A DNA stretch of 64,000 nucleotides from the NCBI GenBank assembly GCA_026214975.1, contig CM047805.1, positions 62,240,834-62,304,833 on the forward strand, in the 5' to 3' direction. The DNA is from Gentiana macrophylla (lineage: Eukaryota > Streptophyta > Magnoliopsida > Gentianales > Gentianaceae). Position numbers and translations under genes: made by a program. Below the pieces are notes generated by a model that was not told the DNA's origin, did no database searches, and saw only the letters and a list, made by a program, of their open reading frames with translations. Shown one piece after another: positions 44,565 to 56,381 of the stretch (position 1 is the stretch's first letter; the number at the start of each line of letters is the position of its first letter).

Positions 44565-46156
44565 CATTAAGGGTGATTTTATGTGATTTATACCGTATAT
44601 TTAAGTAACGATTTCTCCCATAATCGATAAATTGCATAGAAAAGTAAGTGCTTATTAGATTTATTGAGCAAGCGAGTTTTAAATGTGTTTAAATGCAAAA
44701 TCGAGATATTTACGTGATTTTATCGGTGTTTTATGTTTATTCGTATGATGTTACATTTTGCATGTTTCTATCATGTTGTTAGGTACGTTTTCATGATGAG
44801 TAAGGAGCTTAAGCGATGATCACATGAAGATGGAAGAGTTGAAAGATGTTTAAGTGAAGAATCATTGAAGAAACCGGAACCAGGCACTTCATGGGGATTT
44901 TGTCCACACTTGTAGGCACTTTCAGGAAAGTTGTCTTGATGAAAGTTGTAGAGGATTGAAATAGCTTTCCAACGCATGTTGAATCACCTCATTTGGAGCC
45001 CTAGAAGTGAAGTTATGAGCAAAATACTAGAGCAAGGTAGTGGGCGGGCGTCCATAAAAGTGAAGCGGCGTCCGAATCGTATTTTACATTCGAGAGAGTT
45101 GAGACGCGTCAACGAGCGGCGTTCATTCTCCGTTCATAGAGGCTGGACGGCGTCAAGATAGTGGACGGGCGTCCACGGCACCGACTCAGCGAAACCGACC
45201 TAAAAATCTATAAATAGGCGCGATTTCCCAAACCCTAATCATACAATTCGAACCCTAATATCTTAGGGGCGGCTCAGGCTGCGTTTTTACCCTATTTTCT
45301 TCCAGTTTATGCACTTTAATTTCTAGATTAGATTAGGTAGATTTATGTTCTTTAATTCATCAATTTCAAGCTTTCAAAGGATGCTAAGAGGCTAATCCTC
45401 TTTGCACAAGCGTTGTGAAGCCGTCCATCAACAATTCGAGTTTTGTTCGTGATTAATTCGTGAGTTTCTACTTGAAGTTGTTTCTTTTATCATTGTTTAT
45501 TATTGTGTATTGCAATTACATCGAAAGATCTTTGCTTTTATGATTGTTTTAACTTGATGAGAGTCATGTTAATGTTAGATCACCATGATAAAAGTTTAGA
45601 CCTTTAATCTAATCAAAGCGAAAGTTATTAGATTGATTTTCTAGATTAGAAATTGAAAGATTTCACGCCTAGGTTAGAAAGGCGTAATCTTTAACATCGA
45701 AAGATAAAAGATTAGGAAGCGAACTCGTCTCTAGAGTAGGAGTTTATGCCTTCGATTAGGTGAATCACGACTTGAGTAGAGATCACGAAATAATCCGAAT
45801 TGGAATTGAATGTTGATAGGATAGGTGGATCAATTGCTTGTTAGTTCGTTATAATTTGATTTAAATCCTTAAAACTTGAATTGCTAGATTAGTTTACTTT
45901 TCCTGCACTTTACTTTAGTTTAGTTTTATCGCTTTCAATCTTGCCTAGCATTGGATTAATCTCTCTGTCTAGTTACTTTTATGCAATATTTGTTTAGGTT
46001 AGTTTTCGTGACAATAATTAGTTAAAAACAAAAGCTAGGGTTCACAAGCAGTCTAGTTCCCGTAAGATCGACCCGGCATTAGCCTCATACTACGATCCTT
46101 GCACTTGAGGTTAACGGTTTATTACTTGTTGTTTTGTATTGATAAAATCCGGGACA
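44565..46156 (+). repeat. 5' LTR of G3 (1592 bp)
   Basis: Starts CATTAAGGGTGATTTTATGT, i.e. CA where the 3' LTR has TG, and ends AAAATCCGGGACA. TATA box TATAAATAG at 45,209-45,217. CpG-rich motif array 45,044-45,174; its last unit GGACGGGCGTCC (45,163-45,174) is 34 bp upstream of the TATA box. Confidence 0.9.
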
Positions 46157-46162
46157 AGTTTT

Positions 46163-46179
46163 TGGCGCCGTTGCCGGGA
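46163..46179 (+). other. Primer binding site of G3 (tRNA-Asp)
   Basis: TGGCGCCGTTGCCGGGA; one G fewer than in G1 and G2, otherwise identical and at the same 6-bp spacing. Confidence 0.85.
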
Positions 46180-47094
46180 ACCGGACGGTTTGCCTAGTTT
46201 TTGTTTTTGTTTGTTTTTCGCTTTTACGTGTTAGTTCAGTTTTTTTTTTCTTTCTGTTTTCTGCGTTTTAATCCCTGTTTTTAGGTCGATTCCTAGGAAG
46301 ATTAACCTTTAAGTAGTTAGGATATTGGTGTTTTAGATTAGGGTTAAAGTTTCTGTTAGTGATTAGTTTTTTCTCCCTGTTTTTCCTGCTCTGTTTTCTT
46401 TACTTTTCTCTCTGTTCTGAAATCGTTTCTGTTCTTTTTCTGGAAAATTTTGCATATGAACTAGCGTCCATACCTATGAACGCCCGTCCCATCGTAAAAA
46501 TTTCAACTCTGTTACATTTCGACCCCTCAGGCGAGCGCGTTCGGTTTTACGAGCGCCCGTCCACTTCAACCTCAGGCGGGCGCCCGTCCGAGGACCTTGG
46601 GCGCCCGTGCATCCTCTGCCATTCGATGTCTTTTTCGTAGGTAGGGTTTTTGTTTCTATCCTTTCTAGTTTCCACGTTGATTCGGTGACATCTAAGGTTG
46701 AATCATCGACTCACACCTTTCACGATCAAATTTTAGGATAAAAGGTCCGTTTAGCACTTGATAGTATTTTGGCCATAACTTTCGGCTCGAGTATCGGATT
46801 GGCGCGCAGGACCCCAATTCGGAAAGCTCGTTCCGACGCCGACGACGTGGCAGATGCCGGAGGCCGTCCGACACCGTTTTCGAGGTCAAAATCCACTGTT
46901 TTCCCTTCCATTTTGGGCTCAGAAGATTTCAACACGTTTTTGGTGTTTCCTGTTTTTCTGTTTTTAAATTTTTCGTAGTTAAGTTTCGTAGTTTTTGATT
47001 CCTCTAGGTTTAGTTATCCTTTCCCTCTGTCTGATCTGTCCTTTCGTCACTTTCTATCCTTTCTTGCTCAACACCTTGAGTTGGTGTTCGGTTT
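46180..47094 (+). promoter_or_regulatory. 5' leader of G3: hairpin motif array and conserved leader block
   Basis: At 46,456-46,612 are three units of the CpG-rich hairpin type (for example GGCGGGCGCCCGTCC). At 46,755-46,940 is the block shared with G1, including the stem TCGGAA (46,819-46,824)/TTCCGA (46,831-46,836) with loop AGCTCG. Short open frames here are not conserved. The leader ends at the gag ATG 47,095. Confidence 0.55.
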
Positions 47095-49331
47095 ATGCAA
47101 ACTCGTAGTCATAAGGGACCACTAATCTATTCCCCTGACCCCGAGCGGACCATAGTCCGACCCAATAGGCGGAGACCGTTCGACGAAGGAAGCGCTCTAG
47201 ATCAAATTTGAGCAATATCTTTCAGGAGAAATCGAAAGAATAGTAATAATGGCGGCAGAAGATAGACGGACGTTGGCCGACTATGCCATGCCCAGTCTGA
47301 TCACCATCAACCCGGCTATCGTCATGCCTACCATTCTGCTCCAAACTTGAGCTTAAACCGGACTTATACGGATGATGCGAGCATGCATCAATTTTCCATA
47401 GTTTCCCATCGAAAACCCCACACTCACTTACACACATTCTTGCAAATATGCGGTACTACCCGTATCCAAGGTGTAAGTGAGGGCGCCATCAAGCTTAAAC
47501 TATTTCCATTTTCCTTATGGGGAGGCACTCGAGTGGTATCACTCTCTCCCCTCTGAATCCATCACTACGTGGGCGGGCTCGAGAAGGAATTTCTAAGTCA
47601 ATACTTTCCTCCTTCAAAAAAGCCCACTATCGTCTCGAACGAAATCTTCACATTCCGTCAATTTGGAAAATGAGTCATTCTTTGAGGCGTGGAAAGGTTT
47701 AAGTCTCTCTCTGCGAAAGTGTCCCCATCATGGCTTGCCAAAGCAAAGGCAAGTCCATACTTTCTTCGGTGGATTGACCGAGCTCACCAAGGGCATGGTC
47801 AATAGTTCCTCACAGTGGGGCATTTCTCAAGAAAACACGATGAGGGGTGGGCGTTGTTCGAGGACATTGCCAAATATAACTACGCCCCTCTTATCAAGCC
47901 ATCCAAGCACCTCTCCTCCTCCCAAGGTCGAAGAGGTGACTATGCAAAGTCTTGTTGCCATGTTGCAAAAGCAGATGGCACCTTCTCAACCGACGACCTC
48001 TCACACCGCCCCTACCCGAGTTATCGAGACTCCTTCACTTTCACAGAACTCTCAAGTTACAGTATTGAAGCTTATCTTTGTCAGGACCGCCATATGGTGG
48101 CCAATGTCAATTTTCTTCCCTCTACCTCGGCAAGTCAATCTTTGTTCATGACTATGGACGGCATAATCCAATCACATGCCAAGTATGTGATAGCATAGAG
48201 CATCTTGCTCGCTTACATCCCATGATTGGGCGAATCGCGGAAGTCAATGCTTTCTGGCGGACAAATCGGAGATTCAACAACCAATTCTCTGGCGAACAAT
48301 TTCCAAAACCAAGGGTTTAATCGGTCTTGAGGATTTAATCTAATTCGAACTTCAATAGAAACCCCTGGTTATAATCGAACCCAAACTCTAATTTTTCCAA
48401 TCAAACACAAAGGTTTAATCAAATTGGCCCTCCAATTCCAATTCCAATTATCGAGAATCATTGACCCGACCACAAAATCAAAATTTTTCCAATTCTCAAG
48501 GCCCCTCAGTTCCAATGACCTCAAGGTGAGTGGAACTCATTCAAAGAGAGCAAAACAAGAACATTCGACTCTGATGAGTACCAATAAGAACCTTGAAAGG
48601 CAGATAGAGGCGGTGGTGGCGATTAGCATCAAGACCCCAGGCATCTCGCGATTTTACCGAGAAAAATCCTAAGGCGGTCATGTTGCTCGGGCCGATTTGA
48701 GCGAAAGACCAATGTAATCGACCTCGTACCAACAATGCATTATGGACAAGAGGAGGCGATTACAATGAGTTTAAGCGGTACACTGGTGAGTGGTCCCCAC
48801 GGCTTCAGGGAAACCACTAGCCCCTCCCCGCCATTGATAAGGCGGGAGGGAAGTTGAGCACCCATCATCCCCTTGGCGCAAGCAAGTAATCAGGTGGTGA
48901 TCCACGATAGGTGAAAAGGTTGGAAATCCTCGGTGTGTTTGTTCCCACGAGAAGTGAAAAAGTTGGAAATCCTCAAGTGGTGATCCCCGAGGGTGAAAAA
49001 GGAAAAGAAAGTCAGGTGGCTGATCCCCTGACTACGAAAGCTTCGGAAAAGACGGTTCGGTGGAAGGATTTGGAAGACAAAGCTATCAGCGCATCCTCAA
49101 AGAGAGTCTTTTCCGAGAGTGATCTGAAGAAGCTTCCGTTTCCACCGAGGAAGAGCAATATTCCTTTGGTTGAAGACAAAAAGTACGAGAAGGTGCTAAA
49201 CCTTCTGAAAAATACTCAGGTAAATCTGCCATTATCCGAGGTCTTGGTCGAGATGCCTAAGTATACAAGCAATTGGTAAGGATGTTGTATCTTCCAAGAA
49301 TGTTGTATCTTCCAAGAAGAAGTTAGCAGGA
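47095..49331 (+). pseudogene. gag of G3 (heavily frameshifted)
   Basis: ATG 47,095 opens MQTRSHKGPLIYSPDPERT, near-identical to G2. The capsid part is scattered over 47,347-48,198 in several phases (GVSEGAIKLKLFPFSLWG, FFEAWKGL, FFGGLTELTKGMVNSSS). The Asn-rich stretch and the pre-protease segment (TVRWKDLEDKAISASSKRVF, 48,911-49,279) can be followed. Many interruptions are 1-2 base losses at words that contain CTG or CAG in G2. Confidence 0.7.
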
Positions 49332-49800
49332 ATGGATCAAGCAATTGGTAAGGAGGGTTCTATGGTCAATTATCAAGACTTACCAACCAAGAGAAGCGAC
49401 CCAGGCAAATTTGTGCTCACATTGCAGATGGGAGGCCTAGTCTTCCCGAATTCCTTATGTGACCTGGGTGCATCCATCAGCTTGATGCCATTGTCCGTTT
49501 GCAATCAGCTTGGTTTACAAAGTCTTCTAGAACCCACTACCATGAACTTGCAGTTCGCTGATAGATCTTCAAAGAAAGCCTCAGGGATCCTAAAGGACGT
49601 ATTGGTTCAAGTTGGTAGGTTTACCTTTCCCGTTGATTGGTATGTCTTAGATATGGAGAAAAATGAAAACGTCCCTCCGATTCTTGGAAGACCTTTCCTA
49701 TCTACTGGCCTAGAGCCCTCATCGATTGTGATGGTGGGAAAGTAACTATCCGAGTTGGTGACCAGGAGGTGAGCTATAGTGTTTGAAATCTATCAATGTA
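49332..49800 (+). pseudogene. Aspartic protease of G3
   Basis: Open frame 49,332-49,745 with GKFVLTLQMGGLVFP, the active-site region LCDLGASISLMPLSV and ILGRPFLST. Leu replaces the usual Thr/Ser of DTG/DSG, a form normal in Athila proteases. The frame breaks just after ILGRPFLST, before the ALIDCDGG equivalent. Confidence 0.8.
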
Positions 49801-50086
49801 CCCTACGGATCTCCAACCGGTACATTCCATTGAGAGGCGTCGATGACTTCAATGACTTCATGGATAAGCAAGTCTTGGCTGTAGAAGCAGAATATGAGCG
49901 ATTGATTGATAATCTGAATAATCATGGTGTGGTCAATCTAGACCAGTTAGCAGCTGATTTTGAGGATGAGCTAAGAGAAGAAGCCTTGGCAGTAGGACCA
50001 CTAAGTAAGCTCAGCGATGTTGAGTTGAAGAGTGGTGATCTTAAATCAAGTCTAGAGGAACCCCCTGCAGACTTGGTTACAAGCCG

Positions 50087-51170
50087 TTGCCTAAACATCT
50101 TAAGTATGTATTTCTGAGAGAAGGTGACAAGCTTCCTTTGATCATCTCTGCCAAGCTATCTCGTATAGAGGAGCTTAAATTGTTAAACGTCTTGCGCAAA
50201 AATGAAAAAGCCTTTGGATGGCAGGTGGGAGATATCCGAGGGATATCTCCCGACATCTGTATGCACAAGATCAAGGCGAGGAGGGTGCAAAAGCGAGTTA
50301 GACTGACCTCAGAGAAGGCTCAACCCTCACATGCAAGAAGTAGTCAAGAAGGAAATCATTAAGCCACAGATATGGGTATCATATACGCCATTGCTGATAG
50401 TGAGTGGGTGTCCCCGACTCAGGTGGTCCCCAAGAAAGGTGGAATTACTATTGAGAAGAATGAGAAGGGAGAGGAGATAGCATTGAGGCTAGTTACAGGC
50501 TATAGAGTCTGTATTGACTACAGAAAACTCAATGAGGTCACAATGAAAGATCATTTCCCCCTTCCATTCATTGATCAAATGCTTGGCGTCTGGCGCGGGC
50601 ATGCATTCTCTTGCTTCTGGATGGATATTCGAGGATACTTCCGAGATACCCATCGATCCTGTTGACCAAGAGAAGACCACTTTCACTTGCCCTTATGGGA
50701 CATTCGCCTACAGGCGCATGCCATTTGGTCTCTGTAATGCCCCGGCCACCTTTCAAAGGTGGATGATGGCAATCTTTGACGGGCTAGTTGAAAAGTGCAT
50801 GGAGATTTTTATGGATGATTTCTCGGTCTTTGGTCAATCCTTCGATGATTGCCTCGATAATCTTGATCAGGTGTTGTCTAGATGTGTGGAGAAGGACTTA
50901 GTGCTTAATTGGGAAAAATGCCATTTCATGGTAGATGAAGGCATAGTCCTTGGCCACAAGTGTCCGCCAAGGTATAGAAGTAGATAGGGCTAAGGTAGAA
51001 GCTATTGAGAAGATGAGTTATCCTAAGAATGTTCGGGAAGTCCGAGGTTTTCTCGGACATGTCGGCTTCTATAGGAGGTTCATCCAGGACTTTTCAAAGA
51101 TTGCCAAGCCCCTGTCTACTTTACTCAAAGAAGGCGTTACTTTTGATTTTGATGAGAATTGCAAGCGCGT
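50087..51170 (+). pseudogene. Reverse transcriptase of G3 (broken)
   Basis: 50,087-50,362 carries the start (MPKHLKYVFLREGDKLP) and 50,372-50,665 carries SEWVSPTQVVPKKGG and CIDYRKLNEVTMKDHF. The FLDGYSGYF block is damaged at about 50,620. 50,571-50,987 has YRRMPFGLCNAPATFQRWMM and the catalytic IFMDDFSVFGQ. 50,950-51,174 has KNVREVRGFLGHVGFYRR. All domains are present but in at least four phases. Confidence 0.85.
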
Positions 51171-51590
51171 TTGAAGAGCTTAAGAGTAGGCCGATCTCTC
51201 GCTCCAATTCTTATATCACTCGATTGGAACCTACCCTTTGAGCTCATGTGCGATGCATCCAACTATCTTTGTTAGTGCGATATTAGAGCAAAGAATCAAA
51301 GGGAAGTTTCAGCCAATCTACTATGCCGATCACACACTTTCGAGCCCTCACAAGTCAACTACACAACAACCGAAAAGGAATTGTTAGCCGTGGTGTTTGC
51401 CGTGGAGAAATTCCGTGAGTTACTTGTTGGGTGCCGCGAGTGATGTTTGGGTGACCACGCGGCTTTGCGATATCTCATGACCAAAAAGCTAAGCTAAACG
51501 CGCCTCTACGTTGGATACCGATCCTACAAGAATTTGACGTTCAAATCAAAGATAAGAAGGCGGTGAGCGTAGTGGCGGATCATGTTTCTA
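51171..51590 (+). pseudogene. RNase H of G3 (degraded)
   Basis: Follows the RT. MCDASNYLC (catalytic Asp), then in shifting phases YYAD, QVNYTTTEKELLAVVFAVEKF (catalytic Glu) and a final VVADHVSR. Less damaged than in G2 in its middle part. Confidence 0.7.
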
Positions 51591-52980
51591 GGGTGTTAAG
51601 TGAGGAAAAGGATGAACCGGATGATATAGATCTTTACTTTCCTCTAGAAAACATTATGTTGATAGGCGGTTGTCCTCCGATGTTCCATGGTACTCCTCCA
51701 TTGTAAACTACCTTCATGCCCGTTATCTCGATCCACGAAATGTCTTATCAAGAGAAGAAGAAGTTCTTCTACGATATGAAATATTTCGTTTGGGATGAAC
51801 CTTATCTTTTCAAGATCTGCAAAGATGGTTTGCTTAGGAGATGTGTTCCCGAATCCGAGCAACGCGATATAATCGAGCAATGCCATAGTGGACCCACAGG
51901 TGGTCACTTTGGTCCTTGGAAAACGGTTGCTAAGATCTTCCAGTCCGGATTCTATTGGCCGACGATCTTTAAAGATACAGAAGCCTTCTGTAAAGCTTGC
52001 GATAGATGTCAAAGAACCGGAGCTTTGACAAGGCGGTTTGACATGCCGTTGAAACCCATCCTAGAGTGCGAAGTCTTTGATGTATGGGGCATCGATTTTA
52101 TGGGACCTTTCCCATCATCGTGTGGCAACAAATACATCTTAGTCTGCGTTGACTATGTTTGAAATGGGTGGAGGCAATTGCCACTCCTCACAATGATCAT
52201 AAAGCGGTCATGAAATTTACGAAGAAGAACATCTTTGTGAGGTTTGGATGTCCACGTGCCTTGATCGGTGATGAAGGACACACTTTTGCAACCGACCTTT
52301 GGAAAAAGTCCTCGAGAAGTATGGTGTTCGCCATAAAATAGGCACACCATATCATCCGATGACTAGTGGTCGAGGTTGAGCGAAGCAACGAGTCTTAAGA
52401 AAATCTGGAGAAGGCGGTGAATAGTCATAGAAAAGTGAGTCGAAGTTGGACGATGTACTTTGGGCATATAGATTGCCTATAAGACCCCTATGGGTACATC
52501 GCCATATCAAATGGTTTCTGGTAAGCCGTGCCACACTGCCGATTGAGCTAGAGCACGCAGGCGTATTGGGCTCACGAAGTTTTGAACTTCGATTCCCAAT
52601 CTGTGGGAAACATCGATGCGGCTTGATTGCATGAAATTTGGATGAATTTAGACTCCAGGCTTATGAAAGCGCCAGGATTAGTAAAGAGAAGATGAAACTA
52701 CTCCATGACGCCAGGATAAAGAAGAGAGAATTCAGTCGGCGAGCAAGTTCTCTTATACAATTCTAGGTTACATTTGTTTCTGGGAAGTTGAGAACACGTT
52801 GGTGCGGTCCATTTGAGATTCTCCAAATCATTCTGGAGGCGTTAGAGCTGCTGCGTGTTATGGCGATCAACCGTTCGAGTGAATGGTCAATGATGCAAGC
52901 ATTACATTGGTGAACCCAAGGTGAAGCCTTTGACTATTCGATTTCTCGATATCCTCGGGTGTAGCACCCCTAAAGTCGGC
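51591..52980 (+). pseudogene. Integrase of G3 (broken)
   Basis: 51,716-52,162 is open, with the HHCC domain ([26 protein letters not shown]) and the first catalytic Asp ([10 protein letters not shown]). A frameshift near 52,160 follows. 52,159-52,341 continues with [20 protein letters not shown] (second Asp). The Glu region and the Athila-type C-terminus (VELEH-like, [13 protein letters not shown]) are spread over phases up to 52,980. G2's open integrase gives the template for reading it. Confidence 0.8.
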
Positions 52981-53130
52981 GAGTCGGCGAGTTTTGCCCG
53001 ACTTGTTTTACGAGGATGACGGTTGTGATCAATGCGAGGAGGTTCTAGTGGTAGTTGGGATATGGAAGAGTATTGGAAGGAGCGTCAGCGCAGATGTCAT
53101 CAAAAGCTTCAGAAGACGAAGAGGTCAACC

Positions 53131-53271
53131 ATGGGGAAGTTTAAACGTATTTGGAAAGCTATAAAGGATTTAATCCCATGTGTTAAGTGTTGTTTCTGCG
53201 GCCACACTACTGACCAAAGCTTACACGAGGTAGTGGCTGGCAGAAAGGTTAAATGGCCTGATCCAGGCTGA
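53131..53271 (+). CDS. 46-aa micro-ORF downstream of integrase (G3)
   Basis: ATG 53,131 to TGA 53,269. Begins MGKFKRIWKAIKDL, has CVKCCFCGH at residues 19-27 and ends AGRKVKWPDPG. Same length and plan as the G2 micro-ORF, open although the neighbouring pol is riddled with frameshifts. In G3 the frame extends upstream to 53,032 (MRGGSSGSWDMEEYWKERQ), giving 79 residues. Which start is used is unknown. Confidence 0.55.
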   Translation: MGKFKRIWKAIKDLIPCVKCCFCGHTTDQSLHEVVAGRKVKWPDPG

Positions 53272-53313
53272 GCTTCAAATGTGTCGAGCTAACGACATAA
53301 ACCAAAAGCGCTA

Positions 53314-53328
53314 CTAGGGGCACCCTAG
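53314..53328 (+). other. Conserved hairpin behind the micro-ORF (G3)
   Basis: CTAGGG GCA CCCTAG, a 6-bp stem and 3-nt loop, directly after GCGCTA. Compensatory difference from G2 at the top base pair. Confidence 0.6.
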
Positions 53329-54785
53329 ATATCTGTTTTTGTTTTGTTTATTTTCTTTTGTTTTTCTTTTGTGTGTCTTCGTTTAGTTTTAGTCTAGTTA
53401 GGGTTTTGTGTGAATCTGCTCTGTAATTGTAATTGACGGTTGGATGTTCTGCACTTTTCCTTGGACGATGATTTTTCCATCTAATACGATTATCTCTTGT
53501 GTTTCATATGATATAATTTCCCCTATCCCCGAGTGCGTTTTGTGTTGTTTTTCATGTATGCAGGATACTTGCGATAGCAATTGTGAGTTTCGAGATGATA
53601 TCGAGTTTTCCGGTGGATGGTCCACGATCTCTTGCTTTCATCAAGCATTTTTGGATACGGATCGCGACCACTACCGGACTTGCCACTTTCGAACTACTAT
53701 CAGCTAAGTTCTTTCTTTTCTTTTATTTACGCACAACATGAGGACATGTTGTTATTTTAAGTGTGGGAGAGGAATGATCGCTATGTATCTACCATTTGCT
53801 TATATGATGTTATTTCTATGCTAAAATGGGCTAAATTTTCAAAATTTGTGTTTTGTCTCGAGTGAGCAATGCATGTTTTGTTCGGTTTGTTATATTCATC
53901 GATGCTTTATGTCATATGTTTGATAAGTTAGTTGTTTCACTGATTTATTTTCACGTGCCATAGTGAATGAAGAGCTATTTTTATAAGGTTATACCCGTTT
54001 TGGATTAGTAGTTTTGATTTTCTTATAAGTCATGTACTTAGTGCTACGTATATATCGTGAGATTTATGGTAGTTTGTATTTAGTTCCGTTAGTATGAAGT
54101 CTTGTGAATATCTAGAAGTTTGAATGTGATAAGTAATGTCGTAGCTAATGTCATTTGAAAAAGTTGAGTTAATAATGAAAGCAATAGTGTGTGTCGGAAG
54201 AAGTGGTCGATGATTTGAGTGCGGTAAGGCATTATCTCGAAATGTTTTATTCCACTATGATGACCAAAAGCTCACGGCGATCGAGAAGAAGTTGCTTTAT
54301 GATTTGAGTAAGGTAGGGTATACCACGTATGTCCTATCTCGCTATGACGGGCAATAGCTCATTCGATGTGTGTTTAAATGTGAAGTAATTAAATCAACTT
54401 GAAATTGGTTATGAAATGAATATAAGACTTAGTCTTTCGTTAATCTTATCCAAGTATAAAGCGATAGATATGTTGTAGGGATTATCCTCTGAGTATTTTT
54501 GAAAGGCCCTAGATATATTCGATCATTCTTTTCGGGATATGTCACGTTTGTAGGGTGCATCTTATGAGTGTCATTTATTGCTAGTCTACGAGGGGGTATT
54601 AGTTAGTCTTACTTTGAGTTCCTCAAGTTTGGATTTAGTGGAAGTTTTCTATGGCTATGCACACACACGATGGTGAACTTCTAAGTTATTGAATATATGT
54701 TATATTTGTTGAGATGTCTATACTATCTCGAGCTTGATTTTGTTTTGTTTTGCTCGGGACGAGCAAGGTTTAAGTGTGGGGGAGT
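53329..54785 (+). other. 3' non-coding region of G3
   Basis: Shares with G1 and G2 the TTTTCCGGTGGATGGTCCAC block (53,607-53,626), the GAGGACATG + AAGTGTGGGAGAGG internal polypurine-like motif (53,759-53,772) and paired ~89-bp-spaced repeats (54,211 and 54,300). It also has a TTGCTCG/CGAGCAA hairpin (54,750-54,766) and the terminal polypurine tract AAGTGTGGGGGAG (54,772-54,784; 53,779-54,200 between them has no feature). No gene seen. Confidence 0.75.
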
Positions 54786-56381
54786 TGTTAAGGGTGATTT
54801 TATGTGATTTATACCGTTATATTTCGTAACGATTTCTCCCATAATCGATAAATTGCATAGAAAAGTAAGTGCTTATTAGATTTATTGAGCAAGCGAGTTT
54901 TAAATGTGTTTAAATGCAAAATCGAGATATTTACGTGATTTTATCGGTGTTTTATGTTTATTCGTATGATGTTACATTTTGCATGTTTCTATCATGTTGT
55001 TAGGTACGTTTTCATGATGAGTAAGGAGCTTAAACGATGATCACATGAAGATGGAAGAGTTGAAAGATGTTTAAGTGAAGAATCATTGAAGAAACCGGAA
55101 CCAGGCACTTCATGGGGATTTTGTCCACACTTGTAGGCACTTTCAGGAAAGTTGTCTTGATGAAAGTTGTAGAGGATTGAAATAGCTTTCCAACGCATGT
55201 TGAATCACCTCATTTGGAGCCCTAGAAGTGAAGTTATGAGCAAAATACTAGAGCAAGGTAGTGGGCGGGCGTCCATAAAAGTGAAGCGGCGTCCGAATCG
55301 TATTTTACATTCGAGAGAGTTCAGACAGCGTTACGAGCAGCGTTCATTCTCCGTTCATAGAAGCTGGACGGCGTCCAAGATAGTGGACGGGCGTCCACGG
55401 CACCGACTTCAATGAAACCGACCTAAAAATCTATAAATAGCGCGATTTCCCAAACCCTAATCATACAATTCGAACCCTAATATCTTAGGGGCGGCTCAGC
55501 TGCGTTTTACCTATTTTCTTCCAGTTTATGCACTTTAATTTCTAGATTAGATTAGGTAGATTTATGTTCTTTAATTCATCAATTTCAAGCTTTCAAAGGA
55601 TGCTAAGAGGCTAATCCTCTTTGCACAAGCGTTGTGAAGCCGTCCATCAACAATTCAGTTTTGTTCGTGATTAATTCGTGAGTTTCTACTTCGAAGTTGT
55701 TTCTTTTATCATTGTTTATTATTGTGTATTGCAATTACATCGAAAGATCTTTGCTTTTATGATTGTTTTAACTTGATGAGAGTCATGTTAATGTTAGATC
55801 ACCATGATAAAAGTTTAGACCTTTAATCTAATCAAAGCGAAAGTTATTAGATTGATTTTCTAGATTAGAAATTGAAAGATTTCACGCCTAGGTTAGAAAG
55901 AGCGTAATCTTTAACATCGAAAGATAAAAGATTAGAAGCGAACTCGTCTACGAGTAGGAGTTTATGCCTTCGATTAGGTGAATCACGACTTGAGTAGAGA
56001 TCACGAAATAATCCGAATTGGAATTGAATGTTGATAGGATAGGTGGATCAATTGCTTGTTCGATTCGTTATATTTGATTTAAATCCTTAAAACTTGAATT
56101 GCTAGATTAGTTTACTTTTCACGCACTTTACTTTAGTTTAGTTTAGTTTTATCGCTTTCAATCTTGCCTAGCATTGGATTAATCTCCTCTGTCTAGTTAC
56201 TTTTATGCAATATTTGTTTAGGTTAGTTTTCGTGACAATAATTAGTTAAAAACAAAAGCTAGGGTTCACAATGAGTCTAGTTCCCGTAAGATCGACCCGG
56301 CATTAGCCTCCATACTACGATCCTTGCACTTGAGGTTAACGGTTTATTACTTGTTGTTTTGTATTGATAAAATCCGGGACA
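54786..56381 (+). repeat. 3' LTR of G3 (1596 bp)
   Basis: Starts TGTTAAGGGTGATTTTATGT, ends AAAATCCGGGACA. Nearly identical to the 5' LTR; most visible differences are 1-2 base indels in the CpG-rich array (55,263-55,396) and scattered sites. TATA box at 55,432-55,440. Confidence 0.9.

Larger units (their letters stand above)
44565..56381 (+). mobile_element. G3: Athila-type Ty3/gypsy retrotransposon, innermost insertion
   Basis: LTRs 44,565-46,156 (1592 bp) and 54,786-56,381 (1596 bp). Flanks are TGAGT (44,560-44,564) and TGAGC (56,382-56,386), a 5-bp target duplication with one difference. The sequence on both sides matches the continuous 3' region of G1 and G3. Contents: PBS, leader, gag, PR, RT, RNase H, IN, micro-ORF, 3' region. 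Coding parts are close to G2 in protein sequence but cut by many small indels. Confidence 0.9.
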
